Assembly (NCBI GenBank): GCA_934249265.1 | Contig: CAKQKQ010000004.1 | Span: forward strand, 1-64,000 | Source: an uncultured Clostridia bacterium | Lineage (GTDB): Bacteria; Bacillota; Clostridia; Christensenellales; Borkfalkiaceae | Length of the DNA stretch: 64,000 nucleotides | Direction: 5' to 3' | Shown: piece after piece, positions 7,511 to 17,935 of the stretch | Layout of the letters: each line of letters opens with the position of its first letter | Numbering within the stretch: position 1 is the first letter of the stretch | Notes under the pieces: model-generated | What the model saw: only the letters and a program-made list of their open reading frames with translations | The model's database searches: none | Told to the model about the DNA's origin: nothing | Made by a program: the position numbers and the translations under genes

Positions 7511-10500
7511 TTATTTGACGTTTTGTCTTCTTTTCTTTGCCAAAGCGTATACCGCAACAAGGCACAATGCAAGAGCCAAAGCACAGTTTCCGTCTACCGT
7601 ACTGCCGCAACCGCTTGAAGTAGAATCGCTATCCGTGTCGGTTGCGCCGGAATTGTCGCTGTCGGGGTCGTAATTCTCGTCGATTTCAAGCGAAGCAACC
7701 GCGTCTATAAGGCTGTTGAGACTTTCTTCATATTCCTCTCTCGAAATATCGTCGAGGTCTAATTCTTCGATATCGGCAATTACTCCGTTGAGCGAATTTA
7801 CGCTTGCATTTGTAAACTTTCTTAAATCGAGAGCCTTAATCACCGTGAGCAAGTCTTTAATCTTGGTTGCGTCAACCTTTTCTTTCAAACCGTCAAGCGC
7901 GCTTGAAAGCATGCTTACAGCCATATTCACTTGTTCTTGCGTCTTTTCGTCGAGTTTAAGCACTTCTTTAGCGACGTCTAACGCCCTTACAACCGTATCG
8001 TAAGTTGCGCTTGTGTAAATGCTGCCGTCGAGCCCGTTCGCCTCGTTTACGAGATTTTCCAAAACGTTTGTATAGACTTGGATTTCGGGAGAAACCACCT
8101 TGAAATCGGTAAATCTCATTTCTACTTGTTGAGCGCGAATACCCACGTCGGTTACGCTTTCGGTGATAAACGAAGTGTCTATATCGATTTGCATTGCCGC
8201 CGTCTTTCTGCCGTCGACAAACACGCTGATTTTGCCGTCTTTTACAAGCACGTGAAGGCTTACTTTTCCGTCCGCTTTAAGTGTGTATGACCTACTGTCC
8301 AACGCGCCTTGGTAAGTACCGTTAAACTTGTAAATATACACCGTATAAGCCGATTCGCCAGCAAGTTTCACAACGTGTATATTGTAAGCGTTTATGTTGT
8401 CTTGACCCGCTTTTGCGTTTGTAGCAAGCACGTACAAACCGCCGTTGATAAGTCCGTCTTTAGCGTTGGGGAACATCGTGATATCCAAAGTGTATCCGCT
8501 CGTAAGCGAAAGACCCGCCATAAGTTTGTATTCGCCCATGGGTGAAAGAAGTCCGTTTGAATCTACTTTGCCCTTTTCGCCCGAAGTGGAATATTCGGTC
8601 ATCATCGCCAAATCGCTTTGTTTTGTAAGCGAAAGATTTAATTCGTTGCCCGTGACGGAATACTCTTCTTCACATTCTTCAACGGTGTCGTAATAAGCGA
8701 AATACATGCCGTAACGCTTGTGGAATATTTGATTAAACGGTCTGAAAAGCAAATCGCCTTGATTTAAAGTGCTTATCGTGAGATAAATTTCTCCGTTTTC
8801 GCCGTAAGCAAGCGTTGCGCTCTCTTCCAAAGTGTTGCCCGCAAGCACGATTTTACTGTCGATATCGCCGACATAAGCCGTACCGAACGAAAGTTGAGAA
8901 CCTTGTACGTCGTTTACGTCGTCGTCGCCGAGGTCTGCCACGAATACGAGCGGACCGTATTTAATGGCATATTCTTTGGTGTGGTTGTTGAGTCTTACGA
9001 GTTGATAACTGAACGGAATTTCATAAACGATATTGTCGCCGTCCGCCCAATTTCTCGTGATTTCGTAGAAACCGTTTGTTTCGTCAACCGAAACCGTTTG
9101 ACCGTTGATTTTAATAGTAGTGGTCGTAGCATAGTCGGGTTTGCGGAGACGAAGAGTAAATTCGCCGTTGCCTTTTACTTTAAACGATGCCTTTTCTTGA
9201 GTGAAGAAGTCGTTTTCTTGTACAAGCGTAACGTTTTCGTTAAACTTAAATTCGGAAGGATAGAACATATTTACCGTAAGAGCGTTTTCGGTCTTATAGT
9301 AAATGCCGTAATTGAGTTTTGCAAAACTTTCCATACCCGTACATGCGCAACACCAGAACGAATTGTCAACCGTGTGCAATACCTTGTACGAACCGAAAGC
9401 AGTATTGGTAAGATAAGTCTTCAAGCCCGAATCGGGAGCCATAGACGCAAGTATGTGGTTTGTGTAAGTGAGGTCGATGTAATCGAGATATTTTTTATCT
9501 CCCGTCCAACGGTAAAGATAATCGGCAAGTTTAATCATGTTGTAAGAACAGCAAGTTTCCGCAGTGTCGTTTGCCGTCTTTAAATCGCCGGCGTCGTCGA
9601 GCCAATGCTCGCCTCTGCTCGTACCGCCGAAAGCGTAAGTTCTGCCTAAAATCATCTCGAAAGCGTTTACTGCGATCGTCTTGTAATACTCGTCGCCCGT
9701 CACTTCGTAAGCCGCCGCGCAGCCGAGGAACTTGGGTATAGTCGTGTTTGCGTGAAGACCTTTAAGTATGTCTACGTTGTTGTAAATATTGTTTAAAAGC
9801 GAGCCTTCTTCAAAATATTTAGCCGCTTTATAGTGGTTTACGTTGTTTGTTTCGGCGTAAATTTGGAACAAAACTTCAGCCATTCCGCCGTATTCGGTGC
9901 GCAACACTTTAAGTCTCGTCGCGTCGTCTAATCTCGACATTCTGTTATAACACCAGTCTGCGTGAGCGGACATCATATCGTATGCCATTTCTCTCAATTC
10001 TTCGCTTGCCGCATAGTGGTATACGTCGAGTTCCGCCTCGAGGTTTTTATGGTTGAAATACCATGGAACCCAAATGCTTACGCCCGTGTTGTCAACCGTT
10101 CTTCCCTCTTCCAAAGCGGTGTATTGGTCGGTGACAAACGCGCCTAAATAACCTTTTTCTTGCGGATAAAGTTTGCCGTAAGCGTCTTGACATTCTTTAA
10201 GTGCTTTTACCATATAAGTGAGTCTGTCAAGCACCGTTTCGCCCTTGAAACTATAGTTGGGCATACTCATCGACGCCTTTGCAAGCGCAACGACGTAATG
10301 CGCCTCGAATTGACCCGCGCCGCTGTCCTTTATCCATGCGCCGTAGCCTTGCGCGCCCTTTGTGTCGAGACCCGCAATGCGCCTGTAATTGTATAAAAGT
10401 CTGTCTTTATCGAGACTCATCATATAATCGAGGTTAGTCTCCATAAGAGCCTCGTAATAACTGTTTTCACTGAAGAACACTTCGTCGTAACTCGTACCGA

Positions 10501-12280
10501 AAACTATCGAAGGGTCTTGTACTTTTGCCGGTTTAACTTCCATAATAAATTGCTTTGTATCCTTTGCTTCTCCTCTGATAAGTGTAGCCGTCAAAGTTAC
10601 CGAAGTGATTTCTGACGGGAAAAGTACCGTTCCGTCCTCGGTAATTACGTCGGCGTTGCTTGTTGCCCATTGTACTCTTACGCCTTCGCCCATAACCGTG
10701 GGAAGGTCGATTTTAGCGGACGTGCCGTCCCAATTCAATTCGAGTTTTTCTTTTTCTTGAGCGACTGCTTCGCCGTCGTCGGCAATAGTAGTTATTCCGC
10801 TTTTCAAAAGCACTTCCGCTTCGGTAAGCGCGGTTGCGTAAATTTCAATATTGTCAATTGCGCCTTTTAACGCTCTGTCGCCCCAGAAGAACGTTTTTCC
10901 GAACGACATATTTCCTTCGTTGTACCAGAAAATACCGTTGTTGTATTCAAAATTGTTCGATACCGCGCTGAGTATGCCGTCCACGTAAATTTGCGCCGTA
11001 GTTCCGTCGGCAACCACCGTGAGGTTTACCCACTTGTTAAAGTCAGTGTCTATCGACAAAAGATTATCGTAAACGCCCTCTTGTTTTGTGAATTTAAACA
11101 CGTTAGTCGCACTGCCGCCCCATTTTGCACCGAGCATTAACGCTTGCGTTTGAACGGGCGAAAAGTCGAAAAGTCTTGCATAGTTGCTGCCCGTGCTGTC
11201 TACGTATACGTCAAGCGACACCGTAATCGCGGTGTGACCGTTTATCGACTTAACGGGTATTTCCATTGAAGATTTATCCGCGGGAGCGGTGTTGTCCGCG
11301 TCGCTTCCGTCAAGGTACAAAACGTTGTTTTCTCTGCCGTATGCCGGCTCGACTTTGGCGTTGCCTTTAAGCGTTCCGTCATAACCCCTTACCGCGTCTT
11401 TCGTTCCGTCTTCAAAATTGTAAGAAAGAGTGAGGAAATCGGCGTAAGTAAGCGCAAATTCGTTTTTCAACTGCGTTTCGTCGAGAGCCGCATTGTAAAT
11501 TCTTATATCCGAATAAGAACCTGTAAAGTCTGCGCTACCGTCTACTTTGGTTGCGCCGAGTAAAATTTCGCCGCCCTCTTTAACAAAGTTGCTTGCGGTG
11601 AAATCGCCCTCTTTGGTTGCGACGAGTTTGCCGTTTTGATAATATCTGAATTCGGTAGGCGTAAATTCGTATGCGTAATGTACCCAACCGTCGTATAAAG
11701 GAAGAACGTATTTATCGCTGGGCATATTGCGCTCGCAAGTATTGCCGCCCTTAAACAACATATTGTCCGCACCGCCGTTGCCCGTTATCGCCGTGTTGTT
11801 TATAACGGTATTCATATGTACGCCGTTGTAGTAGTTTGGCGCGTAAGGCATGACCGAAAGTCTGTTTCCGCTGTCGCCGAACACTTCAAACATTCTCGCC
11901 CACCCGGGGACGTTTGACGATACTTTAAACCAGCCGGCAACTGTTACGCTTTCACTGTTAAACGCCTCGATAGGTAGCGAAAAATAGTTTTGACGCGCTC
12001 CGCCGCTGACAAGATTTAACGCCGTTTTGCCCTTGGGCGCGTTTTGAGAGTAACTTACGCCGCCGTTATTTGTGATAATAGCGTCCGAAAGCGAAGTTTC
12101 GGCACTGTTTTTAGCGTAATTTTCGCTATCGCTAAAATCCAGCGCGTAAACAAGCGAACTTTCCGCCACCGCCTTGATTTCGCCGCCGCTTTTAAAAGCG
12201 ACCGCAAGGCACGTGCTTGCTAAAGCGATTACGCATAAAAAAGCCATGCATAATTGCCTTGTGCGTGTGATTTTTTTCAT
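7511..12280 (-). CDS. Cell-surface GH127-type beta-L-arabinofuranosidase with LamG and FIVAR domains
   Basis: A 1589-residue exported glycosidase expected to release beta-L-arabinofuranose from plant glycans outside the cell. Order: signal peptide (1-38), two LamG/concanavalin-like domains (about 45-280 and 285-490), an Ig-like domain (about 510-590), and the GH127 catalytic region (about 600-1150). Near residue 906 is AETCCSYNM and near 974 FWCCACTGMES; in characterised GH127 enzymes the Glu and Cys residues of these motifs bind zinc and one Cys is the nucleophile. A jelly-roll-like domain (about 1210-1400) and two FIVAR-like helical repeats (1405-1530) follow. An acidic linker, GCGS and one hydrophobic helix before KKRRQNVK form a C-terminal anchor. 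GGAGGG precedes the ATG. The divergent AraC gene is the likely regulator. Confidence 0.85.
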   Translation of the reverse strand: MKKITRTRQLCMAFLCVIALASTCLAVAFKSGGEIKAVAESSLVYALDFSDSENYAKNSAETSLSDAIITNNGGVSYSQNAPKGKTALNLVSGGARQNYFSLPIEAFNSESVTVAGWFKVSSNVPGWARMFEVFGDSGNRLSVMPYAPNYYNGVHMNTVINNTAITGNGGADNMLFKGGNTCERNMPSDKYVLPLYDGWVHYAYEFTPTEFRYYQNGKLVATKEGDFTASNFVKEGGEILLGATKVDGSADFTGSYSDIRIYNAALDETQLKNEFALTYADFLTLSYNFEDGTKDAVRGYDGTLKGNAKVEPAYGRENNVLYLDGSDADNTAPADKSSMEIPVKSINGHTAITVSLDVYVDSTGSNYARLFDFSPVQTQALMLGAKWGGSATNVFKFTKQEGVYDNLLSIDTDFNKWVNLTVVADGTTAQIYVDGILSAVSNNFEYNNGIFWYNEGNMSFGKTFFWGDRALKGAIDNIEIYATALTEAEVLLKSGITTIADDGEAVAQEKEKLELNWDGTSAKIDLPTVMGEGVRVQWATSNADVITEDGTVLFPSEITSVTLTATLIRGEAKDTKQFIMEVKPAKVQDPSIVFGTSYDEVFFSENSYYEALMETNLDYMMSLDKDRLLYNYRRIAGLDTKGAQGYGAWIKDSGAGQFEAHYVVALAKASMSMPNYSFKGETVLDRLTYMVKALKECQDAYGKLYPQEKGYLGAFVTDQYTALEEGRTVDNTGVSIWVPWYFNHKNLEAELDVYHYAASEELREMAYDMMSAHADWCYNRMSRLDDATRLKVLRTEYGGMAEVLFQIYAETNNVNHYKAAKYFEEGSLLNNIYNNVDILKGLHANTTIPKFLGCAAAYEVTGDEYYKTIAVNAFEMILGRTYAFGGTSRGEHWLDDAGDLKTANDTAETCCSYNMIKLADYLYRWTGDKKYLDYIDLTYTNHILASMAPDSGLKTYLTNTAFGSYKVLHTVDNSFWCCACTGMESFAKLNYGIYYKTENALTVNMFYPSEFKFNENVTLVQENDFFTQEKASFKVKGNGEFTLRLRKPDYATTTTIKINGQTVSVDETNGFYEITRNWADGDNIVYEIPFSYQLVRLNNHTKEYAIKYGPLVFVADLGDDDVNDVQGSQLSFGTAYVGDIDSKIVLAGNTLEESATLAYGENGEIYLTISTLNQGDLLFRPFNQIFHKRYGMYFAYYDTVEECEEEYSVTGNELNLSLTKQSDLAMMTEYSTSGEKGKVDSNGLLSPMGEYKLMAGLSLTSGYTLDITMFPNAKDGLINGGLYVLATNAKAGQDNINAYNIHVVKLAGESAYTVYIYKFNGTYQGALDSRSYTLKADGKVSLHVLVKDGKISVFVDGRKTAAMQIDIDTSFITESVTDVGIRAQQVEMRFTDFKVVSPEIQVYTNVLENLVNEANGLDGSIYTSATYDTVVRALDVAKEVLKLDEKTQEQVNMAVSMLSSALDGLKEKVDATKIKDLLTVIKALDLRKFTNASVNSLNGVIADIEELDLDDISREEYEESLNSLIDAVASLEIDENYDPDSDNSGATDTDSDSTSSGCGSTVDGNCALALALCLVAVYALAKKRRQNVK

Positions 12281-12298
12281 ATATTTCCCTCCGTTTTT

Positions 12299-12321
12299 TA
12301 GTCGATACTATAAATCGACTA
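12299..12321. promoter_or_regulatory. 23-bp palindrome upstream of the GH127 gene, candidate operator
   Basis: TAGTCGAT, ACTATAA centre, ATCGACTA: perfect 8-bp arms just upstream of the glycosidase ribosome binding site, in the space shared with the divergent AraC gene. A second copy lies past the gene at 7468-7490. It may bind the AraC regulator or another dimeric factor. A partial arm, TCGACTG, recurs at 12351. Confidence 0.55.
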
Positions 12322-12565
12322 CTTTGCCGATTTTTTAGCCGAAAACCTTTTCGACTGCTTTTTAAAAACAAGCATAAATACGCTTTCGGCATTTTACGGG
12401 AATATGATAACACAAAAAATTTTGCTTTATAATGGACAAATATACACTCTTATAGTACCAAAAGTAACTTTTTAAAATTTTTCGATATACAAAAACGGCG
12501 AATCGTTGTATAATTAAAATCGATAAATATCGTAAAAACGCACACATTTATTTAAAGGAATTTTT

Positions 12566-13459
12566 ATGAAATATCTCGTTGCCGACCTCACCGCGCCGGC
12601 GCACCATTTAAGTTGCGCAAAGGCGAAATTTAAAGAAACTAAACATATTTGGCGCACTATCGACGAGCACGAACTTTTTATCGTGACAGAAGGCGAACTG
12701 CATATCGAGCAAAACGGCGAGAAATATTTGCTTAAAGCGGGCGACGTGTTTATTTCGGAAAGGAAAATACCTTTCGGCGGTTACGATTATTCCACTTGCG
12801 TGTTCCATTGGAATCATTTTATTGCCGACAACTACAAGGTGATAGAAACGGACGAACCCGTCACGTCGGAAAGAAATAAATTTTATATCCCCATGCACTT
12901 TCATATGCAACGGTTTGACAGACTTTCAATTCAACTGACCCAACTCGAACAATATACGCTCGACGAACTCTCGCCCGCATCTCAACTTATACGCGACTGC
13001 ATGATGACGGCGATTTTGTCCGAAATTTATTTAATCTCGTTAAACGCCGTAAACAAAGAATCGCCCGACTACAGATTTTTGTCTATCATAGAATATTTTT
13101 CCACTTCACCCTACCTCTCCGAATTTAACAACGTAAAATCGATGGCAGAGTTTTTCGGGTACAACGAAAAATATTTGATAAGGGTGTTTAAAAACAAAAT
13201 GGGCATTACCCCTCTTCAATACTTTATAAACAAAAAAATGGATATCGCAAAAAAGATGCTCACCGACCCGTCTATTACGGTTGAAAACATATCTATTTCG
13301 CTGGGGTATGAATATCAATATTTTATAAAACTGTTTAAAAAGAAAGTGGGCATGACGCCAACCGAATACCGAAAAGCGGTTTGCCCCGATTGGAAAAGGT
13401 GGACGGCTTCGCTTTATAACGAACAAGATATAAAGCACAATAAAGACAAATTTAAGTAA
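12566..13459 (+). CDS. AraC-family transcriptional regulator
   Basis: A 297-residue sugar-type regulator. Residues 10-120 form a cupin-like sensing domain (LFIVTEGELHIEQNGEKYLL, KAGDVFISERKIPFGG). Residues 195-285 form the double helix-turn-helix (SMAEFFGYNEKYLIRVFKNK, GITPLQYFINKKMDIAKKML, SISLGYEYQYFIKLFKKK, GMTPTEYRK). It is transcribed away from the GH127 gene across a 285-bp space, so it probably activates that gene in response to a released sugar. AAAGGA precedes the ATG, and a TATAAT lies at 12507. Confidence 0.92.
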   Translation: MKYLVADLTAPAHHLSCAKAKFKETKHIWRTIDEHELFIVTEGELHIEQNGEKYLLKAGDVFISERKIPFGGYDYSTCVFHWNHFIADNYKVIETDEPVTSERNKFYIPMHFHMQRFDRLSIQLTQLEQYTLDELSPASQLIRDCMMTAILSEIYLISLNAVNKESPDYRFLSIIEYFSTSPYLSEFNNVKSMAEFFGYNEKYLIRVFKNKMGITPLQYFINKKMDIAKKMLTDPSITVENISISLGYEYQYFIKLFKKKVGMTPTEYRKAVCPDWKRWTASLYNEQDIKHNKDKFK

Positions 13460-13481
13460 ACCGTATTGCGTAAAGATGACA
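13443..13481. repeat. Dispersed palindromic repeat, copy C (right half conserved)
   Basis: CCGTATTGCGTAAAGATGACA follows the AraC stop codon. Only the right arm fits the family well. Confidence 0.4.
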
Positions 13482-13523
13482 AAAACAGTCTTTTACTTCA
13501 TTTAATAAACTTAAAAAACACGA

Positions 13524-13559
13524 CAAAAAAAGAGTTGCTTTATTCGCAACTCTTTTTTC
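13524..13559. terminator. Bidirectional terminator between converging araC-type and hydrogenase genes
   Basis: AGAGTTGC and GCAACTCT pair around a 7-nt loop, with A7 on the left and T6 on the right, so it can act on both strands. Confidence 0.9.
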
Positions 13560-13572
13560 TATTTAAAACTTT

Positions 13573-15015
13573 TTAATTACTTTTCGTCGTTTTAGGTACA
13601 CCGCCTATAGCGTCCAAAATCGTCTTTTCCATTGCTTGTTTGCCGTAATTATCTACTTCGGTTTTGTTCTTTTCGCCGTGCGTCAAACAACCCGCGCCGC
13701 CGATACAACCGCCGATACAAGCCATACCCTCGATAAAGTTTGCGTCAAGCAAATTCTTGTTCTTTTTCAAAAGGGCGATTTTGCACTCTTCTATTCCGTT
13801 GCAAGCAATCGGTTTTAAATCGAAATCGGTGATATTTTGTTCTTTCAAACTTTCTTTTACCGCGTCCGAAAGACCGCCGCTTCTTGCAAAAATTCTGCCG
13901 TAGTACGACGCATTGTCGAGCACGTCTTCGCCGAGAGTGGAAATATCCAAATCCTTGCTGTCGAAAAGGGCTTGCAATTCTTCAAACGTAAGCACGACGT
14001 CAACGTATTGCTTTACGTTTTCCCTTTGTATCTCCATCTTTTTAGCGGTACAAGGTCCTATAAACACGATTTTAGCCGTTTTGTCGTTTTCTTTGATATA
14101 CTTCGATATCATTGCCATGGGCGAAAGGTTAGACGAAATATCCTTTACCAAATTGGGGTGATTTTTCTCGATATAATTTACAAACGCCGGACAGCACGAA
14201 CTCGTCAAAAACTTCTTTTCTACAAGTTCTTTCGCTTCGTCGTAAGCAACCATATCCGCACCCAAAGCCGCCTCGACTATAGAGTAAAAACCTAATTCTT
14301 TCAATCCTTTAATTACTTGACCCAATTTCGCATAAGAAAATTGGCTGGCAATTGACGGAGCAACAACCGCATACACCTTGTATTTGGTGTTGTTTTCGCT
14401 CTTTTTGATTATGTCGATGGCGTTTAAAATGTACGACTTGTCCATAATCGCGCCGAAAGGACATTGATATACGCACGCGCCGCATGCGATACATTTACTT
14501 TCGTCGATTACAGCCGCTTTGTCTTCGTTCATCGTGATAGCCTTGACTTTGCAAGCGTTTTGGCAAGGACGTTTGTTGTTGACTATTGCGGTATAAGGAC
14601 AAACCCTAGAACATGCACCGCACTCTTTACACTTGTCTTTGTCGATGTGCGCAACGTAATTGTTGTCTAAATATATCGCGTCGAATTTACAAGCGTCTAC
14701 GCATCTGTGCGCAAGACAGCCCCTACAAGCGTTGGTAACTTCATAACCGCCGACGGGACATTCGTCGCAAGCGATTTCTATTACTTCGATGACGTTTTTG
14801 TTGTCTTTGTTGCCACCCATTGCAAGTTTTACTCTTTCCGCAAGAATAGCCCTTTCTTTATAAACGCAACAACGCGTGGTAGGTTTGTTGCCGGGGACAA
14901 TTATTTTAGGAATGTCCAAAATATTTTCAAACAACTCGTTTTTCCATGCAAGTCTTGCTACTTCTCTTAAAACTTTATATTTAAGATGTTGAACTTTTGT
15001 ATCAAACTTTTTCAT
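13573..15015 (-). CDS. [FeFe] hydrogenase, group-B-like
   Basis: A 480-residue cytoplasmic iron hydrogenase likely to make or oxidise H2 with ferredoxin. Cys-rich [4Fe-4S] modules span residues 85-195 ([33 protein letters not shown]). The H-cluster domain carries all three signatures: TSSCCPAF (about 267), GPCTAKKME (about 318) and [15 protein letters not shown] (about 425), so the four cluster-binding Cys are present. TSSCCPAF rather than TSCCPGW, and the ferredoxin arrangement, fit group B. It ends the rex-adhE operon, 10 bases after the phosphatase gene, and GGAGA precedes the ATG. Direction of catalysis cannot be read from sequence. Maturation genes hydEFG are absent here. Confidence 0.88.
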   Translation of the reverse strand: MKKFDTKVQHLKYKVLREVARLAWKNELFENILDIPKIIVPGNKPTTRCCVYKERAILAERVKLAMGGNKDNKNVIEVIEIACDECPVGGYEVTNACRGCLAHRCVDACKFDAIYLDNNYVAHIDKDKCKECGACSRVCPYTAIVNNKRPCQNACKVKAITMNEDKAAVIDESKCIACGACVYQCPFGAIMDKSYILNAIDIIKKSENNTKYKVYAVVAPSIASQFSYAKLGQVIKGLKELGFYSIVEAALGADMVAYDEAKELVEKKFLTSSCCPAFVNYIEKNHPNLVKDISSNLSPMAMISKYIKENDKTAKIVFIGPCTAKKMEIQRENVKQYVDVVLTFEELQALFDSKDLDISTLGEDVLDNASYYGRIFARSGGLSDAVKESLKEQNITDFDLKPIACNGIEECKIALLKKNKNLLDANFIEGMACIGGCIGGAGCLTHGEKNKTEVDNYGKQAMEKTILDAIGGVPKTTKSN

Positions 15016-15025
15016 TTTATCTCCA

Positions 15026-16198
15026 TTAAAAATAACTTACAACTACCCTTTTGCCCATTTCTTTAAGACATTTAGACAATTCTTCAACAAGGTTCATCTT
15101 AATGCTGAAATTAATAGGCAAGTCGGGGTTTTGGTGCGCGGGATTTATCGCTTTTCCCACGTAAAAGTTTATGTCGGTCGCTTCTTCGAATAAAAGCCTT
15201 GCAATTTTGCACGCGCCGTCCTTTTTATAACCCCACTCTTCGTAAAGAGTGTTGTCTTTTAAGTAGTCTTTGGCGTATTTAAGCACTCTGTCCATGGTAA
15301 TTACGCCTTCCGTAACCAAATCCACGCCTTCGATTTCAGCCGTAGGCGGTATGTCGGAATTTTCATAATTTAAAGACATTTTTACTTGTTTACCCAAATA
15401 TTTTGCGCATATCGACGAAGTTGTACCGCCGCAAACGATGTGCTTTCCTTCTTTCGCGAAAAACAACGATAACATTCTTTGGTCGTCGTCTCTGTTTATT
15501 GGCGAACCAAACAAAATGTTCATCGGCTCGCGCTTGATTATTCTCACCACGCAAGCGGTGGCGTCGTCGCCGGGCATACCGCCGTACAACTTAAACACTT
15601 CGTCTATTAAAATGGTAGAAAGCGTCTTTGCGGTAAAGCCAACGTGCGTAATTTCGCTCATAAACTCCGCTATATCTTCCACTTTCCAACCGAAGTTGTA
15701 ACTTTGACCTATACCCGCGTGCGGGCAACCGTCGCTCATCGCGACGAATACGTCGTTTTCTTGTAAATCGATGTCCGATTCGTATATTTTTTTATTGCCT
15801 ACGTTCAACTCTTTTTCCGCATACTTATACACTTGATTATCTCTTATAAGTATCACGTGCGGATTGTCGAACTGTATAATTTGCGCCCTTCTGTTGGCTA
15901 TAATATGAATTATAGTGAACGTGGAATACGCAACGCCTCTCACCGAACAAATCGGCAACGTAGCCGCTATCGTTTCAACGCAATCTTCAAGCGCAAGACC
16001 TTCAGCCATCATCGTCGAAATGATTTTCGACGTCAACGTGGATAAAATACTCGCTTTTACGCCGCTGCCTAATCCGTCCGCCAAAACGACTATTTTATCG
16101 CCGTTTTCAACGTCAACTACGTCAACGTGGTCGCCGCAAAGTATTTCGCCCTCGTGATTGATGCTTTTATATCCGACGTCTACGCAAAGATTATTCAT
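15026..16198 (-). CDS. SpoIIE-type PP2C serine phosphatase linked to sensory hydrogenase
   Basis: A 390-residue protein with a PP2C/SpoIIE phosphatase domain over residues 1-225. Metal-binding motifs are visible: LADGLGSG (Asp near 41), MSDGCPHAG and [10 protein letters not shown]. Residues 230-390 are an added domain ([34 protein letters not shown]) of unknown role that recurs in phosphatases next to sensory hydrogenases. It probably dephosphorylates a Ser/Thr-phosphorylated partner in response to the hydrogenase upstream. Its ATG overlaps the hydS stop by eight bases (ATGAATAA), so the two are translationally coupled. Confidence 0.86.
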   Translation of the reverse strand: MNNLCVDVGYKSINHEGEILCGDHVDVVDVENGDKIVVLADGLGSGVKASILSTLTSKIISTMMAEGLALEDCVETIAATLPICSVRGVAYSTFTIIHIIANRRAQIIQFDNPHVILIRDNQVYKYAEKELNVGNKKIYESDIDLQENDVFVAMSDGCPHAGIGQSYNFGWKVEDIAEFMSEITHVGFTAKTLSTILIDEVFKLYGGMPGDDATACVVRIIKREPMNILFGSPINRDDDQRMLSLFFAKEGKHIVCGGTTSSICAKYLGKQVKMSLNYENSDIPPTAEIEGVDLVTEGVITMDRVLKYAKDYLKDNTLYEEWGYKKDGACKIARLLFEEATDINFYVGKAINPAHQNPDLPINFSIKMNLVEELSKCLKEMGKRVVVSYF

Positions 16199-17867
16199 TT
16201 TTTATAGACTCCTTTAATTTAGAAAGAGCGATTTTCGTCTCCGCCGCCGTTTCACCGAGTAGCGAAGCGATTTCTTGAACTATTCTCATTTGTTTATCGA
16301 CGACTTTATCGGCGATTTCAACCGTTTGACGGCTCAACTCGTCTTTCTTTTCTTTTTCGGTCTCTTCTTCGGTGATATCTTTGAAAATACCCAAAATTAT
16401 GTGATATTCTCTGTTGTATACCGTCGTAGCCTCGACGTATCTGTCATATTCTGCAAGATACATCTTTTTGTCCTTTACGCCGCGACCTTTATTTTTGGTA
16501 TCGATGAAAATTTTGGGGTCGAGAATTCTTATTACTTGTTCGCCCAAAATATCCGAAGCCGAACGCAAATTGAGCATTTTTCTCGCCGAATTGTTGATTT
16601 GCTGAACTTCGAGGTCTTCGTTTAACACTATAAGTCCGTTAGGAGTATTGTCAACGATGGTATCCGAAAAACTTTCCGCTTTTTCCTTTAAGTACGGCAA
16701 GCACATAGATACTTCCGCTTTGCCTTGATAAATAGCGATAGCCTTTTCTCTGCAAGTGTCGTATCCGCAACTGCCGCAGTTGAGTTCGTCCATGGTGCAA
16801 GTTTTGCCCATTTGCTTTAAAATGCGCTTGATTTCCTCTTCGGACGGCATATTTTTATCGACTTCGATATAATTATGCTCTTTTTTTATCTCCGCATGAG
16901 AATATTGGTTTACGTCGAAGTCCTCGTCGCCGGCATATTTAGACACCAATGCGAAATCGCGCACGGGAAGTCTGTGATATTTTTCCATAACGGGTCCGCA
17001 AATACAACCGCCCGCGCAAGAGTTCATTTCAATAAAACACTTGTGAATATTGCCGTTTTCAATGTCTTTTAACGCCGAAATACAATTTTCAGTACCGTCA
17101 ATGGTAATGTATGTATAATTCGGGTTTTTATTAGTCATCGATTTAATTACGCCGCCGACCGTGGGGAAAATTCTGGCAAGACTTTTTTTAGTCGTGTCGG
17201 TCTCTTTTTTCAACTCGATTTTTGCCGATTTAAGCCAATTTGTCAACTCTTCAAAAGTCAACACGGCGTCGACGATGCCGGGGTATCTTTGCGCCTCGTC
17301 TTTTTTGGAAAGACAAGGTCCGATAAACACGGTTTTTGCGCCGGGATATCTCTTTTTAATGTCCGTGCAATGCGCTTGCATAGGCGACATTATATCGGAT
17401 AAATACTGCAATTCGTCGGGGAAAAACTTTTGTATAAGCAAGTTTACCGAGTGACAACAAGAAGAAATGACGATATCTCTCTCTTCTTTTTCGAGCATTT
17501 TTTCATACTCTCTCTTTATGATAGTCGCACCGATTGCAGTTTCTTCAACATCAAAAAATCCCAATTTTTTAAGCGCGTCTCTCATCGAGTCTATGCCCAC
17601 CCCGTCGTAATTTGCGACAAACGAAGGCGCAAGCGAAACGATAATTTTATCGCCCGCCATAAGCATAACTTTTACTTTTTCGACCTCGCTTACTATTTCT
17701 TTGGCGTTTTGCGGACAAACTACAAAGCATTGACCGCATAAAATACACTCGTCCTCTAAAATGTGTGCTTGGTTGCCCGAAAACTTTATAGATTTAACGG
17801 GACAGTGCCTTATGCACTTATAGCAGTTTTTGCAATTTGATTTTTTTAATGCCAAACACGAACTCAT
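16191..17867 (-). CDS. hydS: PAS-domain sensory [FeFe] hydrogenase (group C type)
   Basis: A 558-residue soluble hydrogenase-like sensor. Order: two [4Fe-4S] clusters (CKNCYKCIRHCP, CILCGQCFVVCP; 10-60), an H-cluster domain with SSCCHSV (about 132), GPCLSKKDE (about 182) and MNSCAGGCICG (about 280), an extra Fe-S domain (CGSCGYDTCREKA, 355-395), a PAS domain (about 405-515: NTPNGLIVLNEDLEVQQINN) and a C-terminal helical stretch. The H-cluster Cys ligands are kept, so H2 or redox binding is plausible, but the PAS end indicates signalling. No kinase domain is attached; the output is probably the overlapping SpoIIE-type phosphatase, as in the phosphatase-linked C3 subgroup. GAGG precedes the ATG. 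Confidence 0.87.
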   Translation of the reverse strand: MSSCLALKKSNCKNCYKCIRHCPVKSIKFSGNQAHILEDECILCGQCFVVCPQNAKEIVSEVEKVKVMLMAGDKIIVSLAPSFVANYDGVGIDSMRDALKKLGFFDVEETAIGATIIKREYEKMLEKEERDIVISSCCHSVNLLIQKFFPDELQYLSDIMSPMQAHCTDIKKRYPGAKTVFIGPCLSKKDEAQRYPGIVDAVLTFEELTNWLKSAKIELKKETDTTKKSLARIFPTVGGVIKSMTNKNPNYTYITIDGTENCISALKDIENGNIHKCFIEMNSCAGGCICGPVMEKYHRLPVRDFALVSKYAGDEDFDVNQYSHAEIKKEHNYIEVDKNMPSEEEIKRILKQMGKTCTMDELNCGSCGYDTCREKAIAIYQGKAEVSMCLPYLKEKAESFSDTIVDNTPNGLIVLNEDLEVQQINNSARKMLNLRSASDILGEQVIRILDPKIFIDTKNKGRGVKDKKMYLAEYDRYVEATTVYNREYHIILGIFKDITEEETEKEKKDELSRQTVEIADKVVDKQMRIVQEIASLLGETAAETKIALSKLKESIKNE

Positions 17868-17893
17868 AATAAAATACCTCGTATTAAGGAATT

Positions 17894-17915
17894 AGCACAA
17901 GATTTCTCTTGTGCT
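17894..17915. other. Hairpin between the [2Fe-2S] and sensory hydrogenase genes
   Basis: AGCACAAG and CTTGTGCT form an 8-bp stem with a 6-nt loop in the 68-bp gap. The T run is on the plus-strand side, so on the minus-strand mRNA it looks like a stabilising or processing hairpin rather than a terminator. Confidence 0.5.
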
Positions 17916-17935
17916 TTTCCGTTAAAAATCTAAAT

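Noticed and set aside
8894..9583. Plus-strand open frame of 229 codons
   Set aside because: It lies antisense within the GH127 catalytic region; no start signal or family feature.
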